Assembly: GCA_947313885.1 (NCBI GenBank)
Contig: CAMZNU010000025.1
Span: forward strand, 1-64,000
Source: an uncultured Clostridia bacterium
GTDB taxonomy: Bacteria > Bacillota > Clostridia > Lachnospirales > CAMZNU01
Length of the DNA: 64,000 nucleotides
Reading direction: 5' to 3'
The notes under the pieces were generated by a model, which was given only the letters and a program-made list of their open reading frames with translations, was not told where the DNA came from and searched no databases. This document shows, one piece after another, positions 17,770-27,886 of this stretch. Positions within the stretch are counted from its first letter, which is position 1, and each line of letters opens with the position of its first letter. The position numbers and the translations under genes were made by a program.

Positions 17770-20232
17770 TTATATTTTAATAGGTGTTTCTTTTATATTC
17801 CAAATTTCATTAGCATATTGATTAATAGTTCTATCTGATGAAAATTTACCAGAGTATGCAACGTTTAATATTGCTGATTTAGCCCATGCTTCTTTATTTA
17901 AATATTTATTAAGGGCTAGTTCATGAGCTTTAGCATAACTAGGTAAATCTTTTAAAATAAAGTATTCATCGGCTCTAGCACCATTAAAGCCATTAAGTAG
18001 AGCATCATAAATTTCACGGAACTCGTTATCATCAGGATGAACTAATGTACCGTTAATGAGCTGTGTTAAAACTTTTCGGATTTCACCATTAGAGTTACAA
18101 ATATCCCAAGGGTTGTAATTATTAGAATGTTGAAGGTCAATAACTTCATTAGATGTAAGTCCAAAGATAAAAATATTGTCCTCGCCAACTTCTTCAAGAA
18201 TTTCAACGTTAGCACCGTCTAAAGTACCGACAGTTAAAGCACCGTTTAACATAAATTTCATATTACCAGTACCAGATGCTTCTTTACTAGCTGTAGAAAT
18301 TTGTTCACTAATATCAGCTGCAGGAATTAAAATTTCGGCAAGAGATACGCGGTAGTTAGGAATAAATACAACTTTAATACGTCCATCAACGATAGGGTCG
18401 TTATTAACTTTATCGGCAATAGTGTTAATAAGTTTGATAATTAATTTAGCACGTTTATAACCCGCCGCTGATTTACCAGCGAATATAAAAGTACGTGGAT
18501 ACATTTTAACGTTAGGATTTTCTTTAATAGTGTTATACAGATGTAACACGTGTAAAATGTTCATAAGTTGACGTTTATATTCGTGTAATCTTTTAATCTG
18601 GATATCAAAAATAGAATCAGGATCAATATCAATATTCATATTTTCTTTAATGTAGTTAACTAATTTAATTTTGTTATTTCGTTTAATATCCATAAATTGT
18701 TTTTGGAAATCCTTATTATCGGCAAACTGTTCAAGTTGTTTTAGTTTAGATAGATCAACAAGCCAATCATTACCTATGTTATTTGTTATAAGTGTAGAAA
18801 GTTCTTTATTACAATGTCCAAGCCAACGACGTTGAGTAATGCCGTTAGTTTTATTATTAAACTTTTCTGGAAAAATTTCATAAAATTCTTTAAGTTCTTG
18901 ATTTTTCAAAATTTCGCTATGAAGTCTAGCAACACCATTTACAGAAAAGCTACCAACGATAGCAAGATGAGCCATACGAATTTCACCGTCGGCAATAATA
19001 GCCATGCGACGTAATTTTTCTGAATCTTTACCGTACATTTCTATAAGGTTTGCACAAAAACGTTTGTTTATTTCTTCTATAATCATGTGCTGACGAGGAA
19101 GAACACGGCTAAGTAGTTCAACAGGCCATTTTTCTAATGCTTCGGCTAAAATTGTATGGTTAGTATATGCACAAGTTTTAGAAGTTATAGCAAAAGCATC
19201 ATCCCATTCATAGTCATGTTCATCTACTAAAATTCGCATAAGTTCAGCGATAGTAATAGCAGGATGCGTATCATTCAATTGGAAAACAACTTTTTCGTGT
19301 AAGTTATCAAGGTTCGGGAATTTATTTAAATGTTTAGCTAAAACAGTTTGAACGGTAGCGCTTATAAAGAAAAATTGTTGTTTTAATCTAAGTTCTTTAC
19401 CAGAGACATGTTCATCAGCAGGGTATAAAACTTCCGAAAGAGTTTTAGCTAAATTATTATCAGATGATGCATTTAAATAATTACCGTCATTAAATTGTTT
19501 TAAATCAAAACTAGTAATAGCTTCGGCTTCCCAAAGTCGTAAAGTATTAATAGTATTGTTATTAAAACCGATAACAGGGTAATCGTATGGAATAGCTTTA
19601 ACAACATCATAGTTATCAAGTCCAAATTTCCAAACACCTTTTTCATTTTTGTAGTTAGTAATATTACCACAGAATCTAACTTTGCAAGTATATTCAGGAC
19701 GTTTAACACTCCAGTGATCACCGTTTTCTAGCCAATTATCTGGGTACTCAACTTGTCTACCGTCTTCAATACCTTGTTTAAATATTCCGTATCGGTATCT
19801 AATACCAGCACCGTATGCTGGTAGCTGTAAAGTTGATAATGAGTCTAAAAAACAAGCGGCAAGACGTCCGAGTCCACCGTTACCAAGACCAGGATCACGT
19901 TCTTGATCTTCAACAAAATTATAATCGATATTAAGTTTTTCTAAAATCTCGTTAATGTTGTCGGTAAGGTTTAAATTTAAAATTGCATTACCAAGAAATC
20001 TACCCATTAAAAACTCCATAGATAAATAATAAAGAGTTTTAGGTTCATTTTCATCGTATACGTTGTGGGTTGCAATCCACTTATCAGCAATGACATCCTT
20101 TAGAGTAAAAGCTAAAGCTCCGTATACTTGTTCTTCGTTAGCTTTTGCGATAGTAGTACGGTATAAACTTTTAACGTTTTCGATTAAACGGTTTTCAAAA
20201 TCTTCTTTGTTAATGTTTTCAAATAAATTCAT
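17770..20232 (-). CDS. glgP: Glycogen/starch (alpha-glucan) phosphorylase
   Basis: Releases glucose-1-phosphate from alpha-1,4-glucan ends using phosphate and pyridoxal phosphate. About 820 residues, the normal length. Motifs include L-S-M-E-F-L-M-G-R, G-N-G-G-L-G-R-L-A-A-C-F-L-D-S, V-F-Q-L-N-D-T-H-P-A and the PLP-lysine region E-A-S-G-T-G-N-M-K-F. The start is set at 20232 because AAGGAGATTACAT precedes it; the 20 extra upstream codons are a hydrophobic artefact. Its product feeds the phosphoglucomutase gene at 27884, and glgC/glgD at 39384-41773 supply the opposite direction. It is monocistronic here. Confidence 0.97.
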   Translation of the reverse strand: MNLFENINKEDFENRLIENVKSLYRTTIAKANEEQVYGALAFTLKDVIADKWIATHNVYDENEPKTLYYLSMEFLMGRFLGNAILNLNLTDNINEILEKLNIDYNFVEDQERDPGLGNGGLGRLAACFLDSLSTLQLPAYGAGIRYRYGIFKQGIEDGRQVEYPDNWLENGDHWSVKRPEYTCKVRFCGNITNYKNEKGVWKFGLDNYDVVKAIPYDYPVIGFNNNTINTLRLWEAEAITSFDLKQFNDGNYLNASSDNNLAKTLSEVLYPADEHVSGKELRLKQQFFFISATVQTVLAKHLNKFPNLDNLHEKVVFQLNDTHPAITIAELMRILVDEHDYEWDDAFAITSKTCAYTNHTILAEALEKWPVELLSRVLPRQHMIIEEINKRFCANLIEMYGKDSEKLRRMAIIADGEIRMAHLAIVGSFSVNGVARLHSEILKNQELKEFYEIFPEKFNNKTNGITQRRWLGHCNKELSTLITNNIGNDWLVDLSKLKQLEQFADNKDFQKQFMDIKRNNKIKLVNYIKENMNIDIDPDSIFDIQIKRLHEYKRQLMNILHVLHLYNTIKENPNVKMYPRTFIFAGKSAAGYKRAKLIIKLINTIADKVNNDPIVDGRIKVVFIPNYRVSLAEILIPAADISEQISTASKEASGTGNMKFMLNGALTVGTLDGANVEILEEVGEDNIFIFGLTSNEVIDLQHSNNYNPWDICNSNGEIRKVLTQLINGTLVHPDDNEFREIYDALLNGFNGARADEYFILKDLPSYAKAHELALNKYLNKEAWAKSAILNVAYSGKFSSDRTINQYANEIWNIKETPIKI

Positions 20233-20317
20233 ATGTAATCTCCTTATAATATATAATAGTAAAATTATAGTAAGAAAAACAAAAAAAATCAAGTGGATAC
20301 CAAATATAAGATATACA

Positions 20318-20392
20318 TGTCGAAAAAAAAAGTAAAAAAATATAGACGAGTTATAATAACCGACAAAAAAAATAAGTAAAAGGATATATACT
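20318..20392 (+). promoter_or_regulatory. Spo0A-box-like site and -10 box upstream of spoIIE
   Basis: TGTCGAA at 20318-20324 is a perfect match to the Spo0A binding box. A weaker inverted copy (complement TGTCGGT) is at 20359-20365. TATACT at 20387-20392 could be the -10 box, with no good -35. In Bacillus subtilis the spoIIE promoter is sigma-A dependent and activated by Spo0A from upstream boxes; the layout here is consistent, but the match is short. Confidence 0.5.
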
Positions 20393-20419
20393 TAGCGTAT
20401 AAAGGTTAGGTGAAAAAAG

Positions 20420-22474
20420 ATGAATATAACAATGTACATAATAAGTTTTTTAATAGGAAGGACGACGATATTTGGAGTTTTTTCTCTTTTTGTAAGTACG
20501 TACACAATATTGTTACTAGGCAATAGAAGAAACAATATAAAAAAAATGGAATTTTATATAAATATAGGGTTAGTATATGTAGGACTGCTAAGTAGTGCGA
20601 GAGGTAATTTATTATTAAGAAATACGTTAATGTTATTGTTTATATTAGTAATACATATTGTAATAAGTAGTACTAAAAGTAAATGTACTATATATAGCCG
20701 TAGCATAATGAACTTTTTAGTAGTGTTATTTTCATATGTAAGTATAGTGTTTATAAAAGGTGAAGATATATATTATTTAGTTATTGGAATGTTTGAAAGT
20801 TCAATAAGTTATTTTTTTACATTTGTATTAATGCCAGGAACGTTATTTATACAGTCTAAGTATTTGTATGCAAAAAGAGTAAATGCAAAAGAGTTAACAA
20901 GTATATTAATATTAATAAGTGGGTGTATGTATGGGATAGCGGGGATTTATGTAGGAATTTTCAATTTACACGTAATAAGTATAATGGTATTTTTGTTAAT
21001 AGTGAGCAGTATTTTAGGAATGGAATATTCGATATTAATGGCGTTTATAATAACATTTATGCAAATAATATTAGGAGTACGTATGAGCATAGAAGTTGCA
21101 ATGATGTTAATGATAGGAACGTTATTAAGTAGTTTTTTTAAAGGATTAAAAATATATAACATATTAGGATTTTTGTTAGGAATATTAATAATGCGAGGTA
21201 CTACATATGTTGAGTTATTAGTAATAGATGATATAGAGGTAATGTATTATAATTTTTTAATAAGTAGTGTAATATTTTATTTAGTACCGTATAAGTTAGA
21301 TATAGTGGCTAAAAATTCTTTAAGTGATATGATGCATAGGGAGATTATATATAGTAGTAACTATAATAATAACAATATAGAGTTAATAAATATTGATTTA
21401 ATAAATAAAATAAAAGAGTATGAGAAGTTAAGAAATATGTTCAAAAAAGAGTATGTAAAAAAAATAAATAGAAATGATAAAAATAGTAATAAAATATTAG
21501 AGAGTAATTATTTGTTGTATAACCAATATAAATATTTGATAAGTAGTATAGATAGTATGTTTAATAGGATAAATAGTAGAATAGAGTTTAGAAATAGTGT
21601 AGGAAGAAGTATATTATTGGAATTAAGGTCAAAAAGGGTAAAAATAAAAAACGTAATCGTGTATAAAAATGAGAGAAATAAAAATGAAGTATTAGTAAGA
21701 TTAAAGGATGAAGATGAGTTAATAAGAATAAAAACTATAACAAAGATAATAAATGATAAGTTGGATAATAAAATGGAATATGCAAAATGCGATAATTTAA
21801 CAGTATATTACAAGGAAGAAAGTAAGTTTAAAATACAATATAGTGTAGGTATTTTAAAAAAAGGTACTAATAAACTATCAGGAGATAGTTATTTAATTTT
21901 CGAAGATAAGCAAAATAATTTAAATATAACATTGTGTGACGGTATGGGTTCGGGGGAAACAGCTCATAAGCATAGTAGATGGACAATAGAGTTATACGAA
22001 AATTTTGTAAACAGCGGAGTGGAGAAAGAGGGATGTATAGAACTATTAAATTCTGTACTTTTAATAAATGAAAATAAAGAAATATTTTCGTCATTAGACA
22101 CGATAGAAATTAATAGAGATGAAGGAATATTAAAAAGTTATAAAGTAGGTGCTAGTGGAACATATATAATAAGAAATAATAAAATAAACGTAATAGAATC
22201 AAAAGCACTACCTGTAGGAATAGTAAATAATATAGAGGTGGAAATAGAAGAAAGTAAAATAAGAAAAGGCGATATAATAGTAATGATGACAGATGGGGTA
22301 GTAGAGAGTAATGTAGATATAAAAGAAAAGGATGGATGGGTATTAGAAAAAGTTATGAAATATAAAACCCAAAGTGCAAATAGAATAAGTGAATATATAG
22401 TAGAGCAGTGTAAAAAGGAATATAACGGAAATGTAAAAGATGACTGTACAGTCATAGTAATAAAAGTGGAATAA
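20420..22474 (+). CDS. spoIIE: SpoIIE-like membrane PP2C serine phosphatase
   Basis: 684 residues. The N-terminal half (about 1-300) is a bundle of roughly ten membrane helices. A middle cytosolic region of about 170 residues is rich in Asn, Lys and Ile. The C-terminal third is a SpoIIE/PP2C phosphatase domain with L-S-G-D-S, L-C-D-G-M-G-S-G, G-A-S-G-T-Y and M-T-D-G-V metal-site motifs. In spore formers SpoIIE dephosphorylates SpoIIAA to release sigma-F in the forespore and acts at the polar septum. It is somewhat shorter than the 800-residue Bacillus protein. It lies upstream of tilS-hpt-ftsH, as in many Firmicutes. Confidence 0.9.
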   Translation: MNITMYIISFLIGRTTIFGVFSLFVSTYTILLLGNRRNNIKKMEFYINIGLVYVGLLSSARGNLLLRNTLMLLFILVIHIVISSTKSKCTIYSRSIMNFLVVLFSYVSIVFIKGEDIYYLVIGMFESSISYFFTFVLMPGTLFIQSKYLYAKRVNAKELTSILILISGCMYGIAGIYVGIFNLHVISIMVFLLIVSSILGMEYSILMAFIITFMQIILGVRMSIEVAMMLMIGTLLSSFFKGLKIYNILGFLLGILIMRGTTYVELLVIDDIEVMYYNFLISSVIFYLVPYKLDIVAKNSLSDMMHREIIYSSNYNNNNIELINIDLINKIKEYEKLRNMFKKEYVKKINRNDKNSNKILESNYLLYNQYKYLISSIDSMFNRINSRIEFRNSVGRSILLELRSKRVKIKNVIVYKNERNKNEVLVRLKDEDELIRIKTITKIINDKLDNKMEYAKCDNLTVYYKEESKFKIQYSVGILKKGTNKLSGDSYLIFEDKQNNLNITLCDGMGSGETAHKHSRWTIELYENFVNSGVEKEGCIELLNSVLLINENKEIFSSLDTIEINRDEGILKSYKVGASGTYIIRNNKINVIESKALPVGIVNNIEVEIEESKIRKGDIIVMMTDGVVESNVDIKEKDGWVLEKVMKYKTQSANRISEYIVEQCKKEYNGNVKDDCTVIVIKVE

Positions 22475-22506
22475 AAAAAGACTTTGGGGACAAAGTCTTT
22501 TTTTAT
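22473..22506 (+). terminator. Terminator of spoIIE
   Basis: AAAAAAAGACTTTG and its perfect complement flank a GGGA loop; the 3' arm is a T run. It separates spoIIE from the tilS operon. Confidence 0.92.
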
Positions 22507-22574
22507 TGTGAAAAGGTATAAATCAAGAAAAATATGTAAATAATGGTAACATAATAATTCAAAAAGGGGGAACT

Positions 22575-22889
22575 ATGAAGAAAAAAATAATAACAATACA
22601 AGGAAATAGTAATACATGGTATGAAAAAGCGATATTCGTAACGAAGAAAGAGAGAGAAAAAGAAATACCTAAAGATTTTGTAGAAGAGGCGGAAGATATA
22701 ATAAATAGATTTATATTAAAAACTAGTTTAGACGCTATAGTCAAAACAGAAAATGAGGAAATAGATGTACAAAGTAGTAATAAGGAAAGTAGTAAAAAGA
22801 TAGTAAATAACATAGATAAGTATTTATATTATTCAATATTTTTATGTGTAGCGATGTTAATAATAAGTTTAATAGTTCAAATTTTTTAA
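22575..22889 (+). CDS. Small hypothetical protein with a C-terminal membrane segment
   Basis: 104 residues. I recognise no family. A charged, Lys/Glu-rich cytosolic part (1-80) ends in a single hydrophobic helix (about 83-103: Y-Y-S-I-F-L-C-V-A-M-L-I-I-S-L), so it is probably tail-anchored. A GGGGG-rich ribosome site precedes the ATG. It lies between spoIIE and tilS, and may be the first gene of the tilS-hpt-ftsH transcript. Confidence 0.7.
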   Translation: MKKKIITIQGNSNTWYEKAIFVTKKEREKEIPKDFVEEAEDIINRFILKTSLDAIVKTENEEIDVQSSNKESSKKIVNNIDKYLYYSIFLCVAMLIISLIVQIF

Positions 22890-22954
22890 TAATAACGATA
22901 TTTAAAATAAATATTAGATGTGGTAAAATGTAATAAAAAATATAAGAGGTTATT

Positions 22955-24337
22955 ATGATAAATAGAGTTAAAAAAACTATTAAAAAATATAATATGTTAG
23001 AAAAAAATGACAATGTAATAATTGGTTTATCAGGTGGGTCGGATTCTGTAACGTTGTTTCATGTGATGCGTAAAATAAAAGATGAGGCAGGTATTACATT
23101 ATCCGTTGTCCATGTAAATCATTTAATAAGAGATGTGAGTATAGAAGACGAGAATTTTTGTATAGAACTGTGTAAAAAATATAATATTCCTATAGCTGTA
23201 TACAAAATTGATGTAAAAAAAATGAGTAAGGAACAAAAAATAACAGTAGAAGAGTGTGGAAGAAAAGTAAGGTATGATAAATTTAAAAAAAGTTTTAAAG
23301 ATGGTGCTGTAAATAAAATAGCGGTAGGACATAATTTAAACGATGTAGTAGAAACTTTTTTAATGAGGTTAGTTAGAGGAAGTGGATTAAAAGGGTTAGG
23401 GAGTATACAAGGGGTTAGAGATAATATAATTAGACCACTAATAGAGATAAATAAAATAGATATAGAGAATTTTTGCAAAGAAAATAAGTTTGAATATAAA
23501 GTAGATGAGAGTAATTTTGGGCTAGATTATGAGAGAAATAGAGTAAGAAATAAATTAATACCGTTATTAGAGGCGGAGTATAATGAAGGAGTAATAAATA
23601 ATATAAATAAAACATCAAAAATAATAAGTGAAGAAAATAGTTATTTAGAAAAAATAAGTTACGATAAGTTTTTAAGTATGACAAATAGAAATAATGAGTT
23701 AACAATAAATAGGTCAAAACTATTAAAAGAAGATAAAGTAATAATAAGAAGAATAGTAAGAGAGTGTATAAAATATATAAATAAAAATTTAAATAGTATA
23801 AGTTATGAGCATATTGAAAAAGTTATAGAAATAGCGTCAAAGGAAAATGGTAAAAAAATTACATTACCCCAAAATTTAATAGTGCAAAAAACTTATGATG
23901 AAATAATATTTTATAAAAAAGATAGAGATGAAAAAAAAGAAGAAGAAATAAATTTAGAGTTAGAAGTTGTTAAATATGTAGACAAGTTAAAAAGATATAT
24001 ATTAATAAGTAAAAACATTGTAGAGAAAAAATATATAGCCCAGATAGAGGTCGAAAAAACCTATGAAAATAAAATATATAGTAAAGAAAATATACAATTT
24101 ACATTGCGTTATAGGAAAACAAATGATAAAATTTATTTTAAAGGTATAGGTGGAAATAAAAAATTAAAGAAATATTTTATTGATGAAAAAATACCGAGTA
24201 AAAATAGAGATAAAATAATGTTACTAGCAGATGGCGAAAACATTGTTTGGATATTTGACGATAAAAATAGGAAATCAGATTTATATTTTAATAATGATAA
24301 AGGCAATTTGTACATTACTATATGGAGGAAAAAATGA
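22955..24337 (+). CDS. tilS: tRNA(Ile)-lysidine synthetase
   Basis: Attaches lysine to C34 of the CAU-anticodon isoleucine tRNA so that it reads AUA, a codon used very heavily in this genome. 460 residues with the PP-loop S-G-G-S-D-S near residue 25, the G-H-N-L-N-D-V-V-E-T-F motif and a C-terminal TilS domain. The gene ends in TGA, and that TGA overlaps the hpt start as ATGA, giving translational coupling. Confidence 0.96.
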   Translation: MINRVKKTIKKYNMLEKNDNVIIGLSGGSDSVTLFHVMRKIKDEAGITLSVVHVNHLIRDVSIEDENFCIELCKKYNIPIAVYKIDVKKMSKEQKITVEECGRKVRYDKFKKSFKDGAVNKIAVGHNLNDVVETFLMRLVRGSGLKGLGSIQGVRDNIIRPLIEINKIDIENFCKENKFEYKVDESNFGLDYERNRVRNKLIPLLEAEYNEGVINNINKTSKIISEENSYLEKISYDKFLSMTNRNNELTINRSKLLKEDKVIIRRIVRECIKYINKNLNSISYEHIEKVIEIASKENGKKITLPQNLIVQKTYDEIIFYKKDRDEKKEEEINLELEVVKYVDKLKRYILISKNIVEKKYIAQIEVEKTYENKIYSKENIQFTLRYRKTNDKIYFKGIGGNKKLKKYFIDEKIPSKNRDKIMLLADGENIVWIFDDKNRKSDLYFNNDKGNLYITIWRKK

Positions 24338-24861
24338 ATTATAACTTAGAAGTGTTAATAACAGAAGAGGAAATACAAAAAAAAGTTTTAGAATTAGCAG
24401 ACCAAATAAATAAAGACTATGCAGGTGAGACGATAACGTTAGTAGGTATATTAACAGGTGGCGTCATGTTTATGGTAGATCTAGCTAAAAGAATAAATGT
24501 AGAAGTTGTTTTTGATTTTATTGATATTTCTAGTTATGGAGAAAAAGCAGATAGAGAAAAAAATTCGGATGTAAAATTAAATAGGGATTTATTATTTGAC
24601 ATAGAAGGAAAAAATATTTTAATAGTCGAGGATATAGTTGATACAGGTAAATCATTAAAATATTTACAACAATATTTAAAATTAAGAAAACCTAAAACGG
24701 TGAAGTTATGTTCATTATTAAATAAGCCATCAAAAAGATTAGTAGAAAATTTAAAAATAGATTATTTAGGATTTGATATAGAAAATAAATTTGTTGTAGG
24801 ATATGGATTAGACTACGACCAAAAATTAAGAAACTTACCATATATTGGCGTTGTAAAATAA
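24334..24861 (+). CDS. hpt: Hypoxanthine-guanine phosphoribosyltransferase
   Basis: Purine salvage: converts hypoxanthine or guanine plus PRPP to IMP or GMP. 175 residues with the PRPP-binding signature I-L-I-V-E-D-I-V-D-T-G-K-S. The start at 24334 is preferred over 24322 because GGAGG lies between the two and because it overlaps the tilS stop codon (ATGA). tilS-hpt-ftsH is a widely conserved Firmicutes order. Confidence 0.97.
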   Translation: MNYNLEVLITEEEIQKKVLELADQINKDYAGETITLVGILTGGVMFMVDLAKRINVEVVFDFIDISSYGEKADREKNSDVKLNRDLLFDIEGKNILIVEDIVDTGKSLKYLQQYLKLRKPKTVKLCSLLNKPSKRLVENLKIDYLGFDIENKFVVGYGLDYDQKLRNLPYIGVVK

Positions 24862-24882
24862 TTTGAGAGAAAGGTGTAAAAA

Positions 24883-26922
24883 GTGAAAAAATTTTATAGA
24901 GTACTAGGCAGTTACGTATTAATATTATTAACTATTTTTATATTTACTTACATAATGAACGAAAATAAACTAAATGAAGAGGAAGCACCATATTTATATA
25001 GTGATTTGGTTAGAGATCTAACAAACGACATAACAAATGACATTTTAAAAATTGAAATAACGAGTAACCCAGAAAGTGCAAATACAGCATATGTTAGAGT
25101 TTATAGAGATATTACAGATTTAAAAAAGTACAAAACAGTTTTTGTACCATCTATAGAATCTTTTAATAATTTAATTGATAATGATATAAAAACTAATAAT
25201 GATTTTATTATTGTTAGCACATTAAAAGGAACGGACAAAAGTGGAATATTCCAAATGTTAACTTTTGTAATGCTTGCAGGGGTATCAATAATAATATTAA
25301 GTAGTATATTAAAGAAAAATGGTGACAATAATAAAGCTATGGGGTTTGGCAAAAGTAAAGCAAAAATGATTATTGATAAAACAGGTAATAACAATTTTTC
25401 TAAAGTAGCAGGATTAGAAGAAGAAAAGACAGAATTACAAGAAGTTGTAGAATTTTTAAAATCTCCAGCTAAGTTTGAGAAAATCGGTGCGAAAATACCA
25501 AAAGGTGTACTTTTAGTAGGAGAACCAGGAACAGGTAAAACATTATTAGCAAAAGCAGTAGCAGGAGAGGCATCAGTTCCGTTTTTCACAATATCAGGAT
25601 CAGATTTTGTTGAAATGTTTGTAGGAGTTGGAGCTAGTAGAGTAAGAGATTTATTTGCAACAGCTAAAAAAAATGCACCATGTATTATATTTATTGATGA
25701 AATAGATGCAGTAGGTAGAAAACGTGGAGCGGGAATTGGTGGAGGACATGATGAAAGAGAACAAACGTTAAACCAATTACTAGTAGAGATGGATGGATTT
25801 GAAGAAAACACAGGAATAATAATATTAGCGGCTACAAATAGACCTGATATATTAGATAAAGCATTGTTAAGACCAGGAAGATTTGATAGACAAGTAACGA
25901 TAGGAATGCCAGACATACGTGCTAGAGAAGAAATATTAAAAATTCACGCTAAAAATAAAAAAATGAGTGAAGATATTGATTTTACAGTTATATCAAGAAC
26001 GACGGCAGGGTTTACAGGTGCAGATTTAGAAGCACTATTAAACGAAAGTGCAATATTAACAGCTAGAAAAAACGAAAAAAAAATATCAATGGAAACTGTA
26101 AAAGAAGCATTTATAAAACGTGGTATAGGTACAGAAAAGAAAAGTCGTGTTATAGCAGAAAAAGACCGTATAATGACGTCATACCATGAAATTGGGCATG
26201 CTATTATGCAAGAAATGTTAAGTGAATTAGATCCAGTTCATATAGTATCAATAATACCAACAGGACGTGCAGGTGGTTACACTATGCATTTACCGTTAGT
26301 AGAGAGCAACTACATGACTAAAACATATATGAAACAAACGATAATATCGTTATTAGGTGGATTAGGTGCAGAAAAATTAATGTTAGATGAAGTTACAACA
26401 GGAGCATCAAACGATATAGAAAGAGCGACAGGGATAGCGCGTGCTATGGTTACTAAATATGGCATGTCAGAAAGATTAGGACATATACAATTTGGACTTA
26501 AGGATGAAGAAGTATTTTTAGGAAATCAACAACAACATACTAGAAACTATAGCGAAGAAGTAGCATCACAAATAGATGAAGAAGTTAAAAAAATAATAGA
26601 TGAATGTCATAGAGATATGATGAAAATATTAAAAAGTAATAAAAATATACTAGAAATAGGTAAAGAGATTTTATTAAAAGAAGATAAAATTTCAGGAGAA
26701 CAATTTAGAAGTTTATTTCAAGCTGGAACTTTACCAGAAAAAGAGATTCCGATTTTAATGATTCCAAAAATAGAAAAAAAGAAAGAAGAAACAGAAACAA
26801 AAAAAAGAAACAAAAATAAAGAAGAGAGATATAGAAATAGATACAAAAACAAAAAAAATATAAAAAACAAAAAAAATAGAAAAAACAAAAAAAATAGAAA
26901 AAATAAAAGAATAATAAAATAA
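24883..26922 (+). CDS. ftsH: ATP-dependent zinc metalloprotease FtsH with Lys/Asn-rich C-terminal tail
   Basis: Membrane-bound AAA+ protease that degrades misassembled membrane and regulatory proteins. GTG start with AAAGGTG upstream. A membrane helix (about 6-25), an extracytoplasmic domain and a second helix (about 122-140) come first. The AAA domain follows, with Walker A G-E-P-G-T-G-K-T, Walker [10 protein letters not shown] and an S-R-H-type R-P-G-R-F-D. The zinc site is H-E-I-G-H near residue 435. The final roughly 50 residues are unusual: almost only Lys, Asn, Arg and Glu, with repeated N-K-K-N-R-K units. Such a basic tail is not part of the protease fold. Confidence 0.96.
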   Translation: MKKFYRVLGSYVLILLTIFIFTYIMNENKLNEEEAPYLYSDLVRDLTNDITNDILKIEITSNPESANTAYVRVYRDITDLKKYKTVFVPSIESFNNLIDNDIKTNNDFIIVSTLKGTDKSGIFQMLTFVMLAGVSIIILSSILKKNGDNNKAMGFGKSKAKMIIDKTGNNNFSKVAGLEEEKTELQEVVEFLKSPAKFEKIGAKIPKGVLLVGEPGTGKTLLAKAVAGEASVPFFTISGSDFVEMFVGVGASRVRDLFATAKKNAPCIIFIDEIDAVGRKRGAGIGGGHDEREQTLNQLLVEMDGFEENTGIIILAATNRPDILDKALLRPGRFDRQVTIGMPDIRAREEILKIHAKNKKMSEDIDFTVISRTTAGFTGADLEALLNESAILTARKNEKKISMETVKEAFIKRGIGTEKKSRVIAEKDRIMTSYHEIGHAIMQEMLSELDPVHIVSIIPTGRAGGYTMHLPLVESNYMTKTYMKQTIISLLGGLGAEKLMLDEVTTGASNDIERATGIARAMVTKYGMSERLGHIQFGLKDEEVFLGNQQQHTRNYSEEVASQIDEEVKKIIDECHRDMMKILKSNKNILEIGKEILLKEDKISGEQFRSLFQAGTLPEKEIPILMIPKIEKKKEETETKKRNKNKEERYRNRYKNKKNIKNKKNRKNKKNRKNKRIIK

Positions 26923-26931
26923 ACAAAACAT

Positions 26932-26971
26932 AAAATAAACATAGGATAGAATACCTATGTTTATTTTTTAA
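26932..26971 (+). terminator. Terminator of the tilS-hpt-ftsH operon
   Basis: AAATAAACATAGG pairs with CCTATGTTTATTT across a short loop and is followed by T-rich sequence. Confidence 0.85.
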
Positions 26972-26986
26972 ATAGAAAGGATTAAG

Positions 26987-27841
26987 ATGAAGCGAGTGGG
27001 AGCAATATTAAGTTTTACAATAGAGGTAATAAAAGATTCTTTAAAAAACGAATTGTATTTTATGGGAAACGAATTAACATATAAACTATTCATATCGCTA
27101 TTCCCGTTATTGATATTCATATTTTCTTTTATAAATTATCTTGATATAGACACAGATATTTTAATGTCATTATTAATAGATGGAGTACCAGACCAAGTAT
27201 TAGCAGTAATAATAATGACGATAGATACAATAAATGCACAAGAAAATAGTAAGGAATTATTAACTATATCGTTATTTGTTACTATACTAAGTGCATCATC
27301 AGGATTTATAGCAGTAATAAGAGGTGTTAACAGAACTTTTGATACACCAAACAAAAGAAGTTTTTTAAAAAATAGATTAATAAGTGTAATTTTAGTAATA
27401 CTGTTTACATTTTCGTTGTTTGTAACACAGTTGTTAATAGTATTTGGGGATTCTATTTTAAAATTAATATCAACATATAATTTATATGATGTAAATTTTG
27501 AAAATGTATATAAATCATTTAGCTATAAAGTGTTTAAATATTCAACATCGATAACGGTAATATTATCGATAATATCTATAACGTATAAATTATCTTTAGG
27601 TAAATATATATGTTTTAAAGATGTGTTACCAGGAGCTATATTTACAACAGCATCATGGGTATTAGCATCTATGATATATAATATATATATTGTAAAGTAT
27701 ACGGCATATACATCGGTATATGGAAGTATAGGTAGTGTATTTATATTAGTATTTTGGATAAATTTAATAGCTATTATAATGTTAATAGGAAGTCAAATAA
27801 ATGCAACTATATATAATAGAAAAAAACGTAAAATAGAATAA
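26987..27841 (+). CDS. YihY/BrkB-family membrane protein
   Basis: 284 residues with six predicted membrane helices. Features fit the YihY/BrkB family: N-E-L-T-Y-K-L near the N-terminus, a central G-V-N-R-T-F segment and a C-terminal Y-G-S-I-G-S-V-F-I-L-V-F-W-I-N segment. The family was once mislabelled ribonuclease BN; its role is uncertain (suggested envelope or transport function). It sits between the ftsH terminator and a bidirectional terminator, so it is a single-gene unit. Confidence 0.9.
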   Translation: MKRVGAILSFTIEVIKDSLKNELYFMGNELTYKLFISLFPLLIFIFSFINYLDIDTDILMSLLIDGVPDQVLAVIIMTIDTINAQENSKELLTISLFVTILSASSGFIAVIRGVNRTFDTPNKRSFLKNRLISVILVILFTFSLFVTQLLIVFGDSILKLISTYNLYDVNFENVYKSFSYKVFKYSTSITVILSIISITYKLSLGKYICFKDVLPGAIFTTASWVLASMIYNIYIVKYTAYTSVYGSIGSVFILVFWINLIAIIMLIGSQINATIYNRKKRKIE

Positions 27842-27886
27842 AAAAAAGGCTTATAAATAGTTAACTATTTATAAGCCTTTTTTTTA
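27841..27886. terminator. Bidirectional terminator between yihY and phosphoglucomutase
   Basis: A near-perfect palindrome built on AAGGCTTATAAATAG and its complement, with A and T runs outside. It overlaps both stop codons and so serves both convergent genes. Confidence 0.93.

Noticed and set aside
24133-24315. Minus-strand frames opposite tilS, ftsH, pyrG and the S-layer genes
   Set aside because: They are shadows of strongly biased A-rich coding strands, rich in Leu/Ile/Phe/Ser and without ribosome sites.
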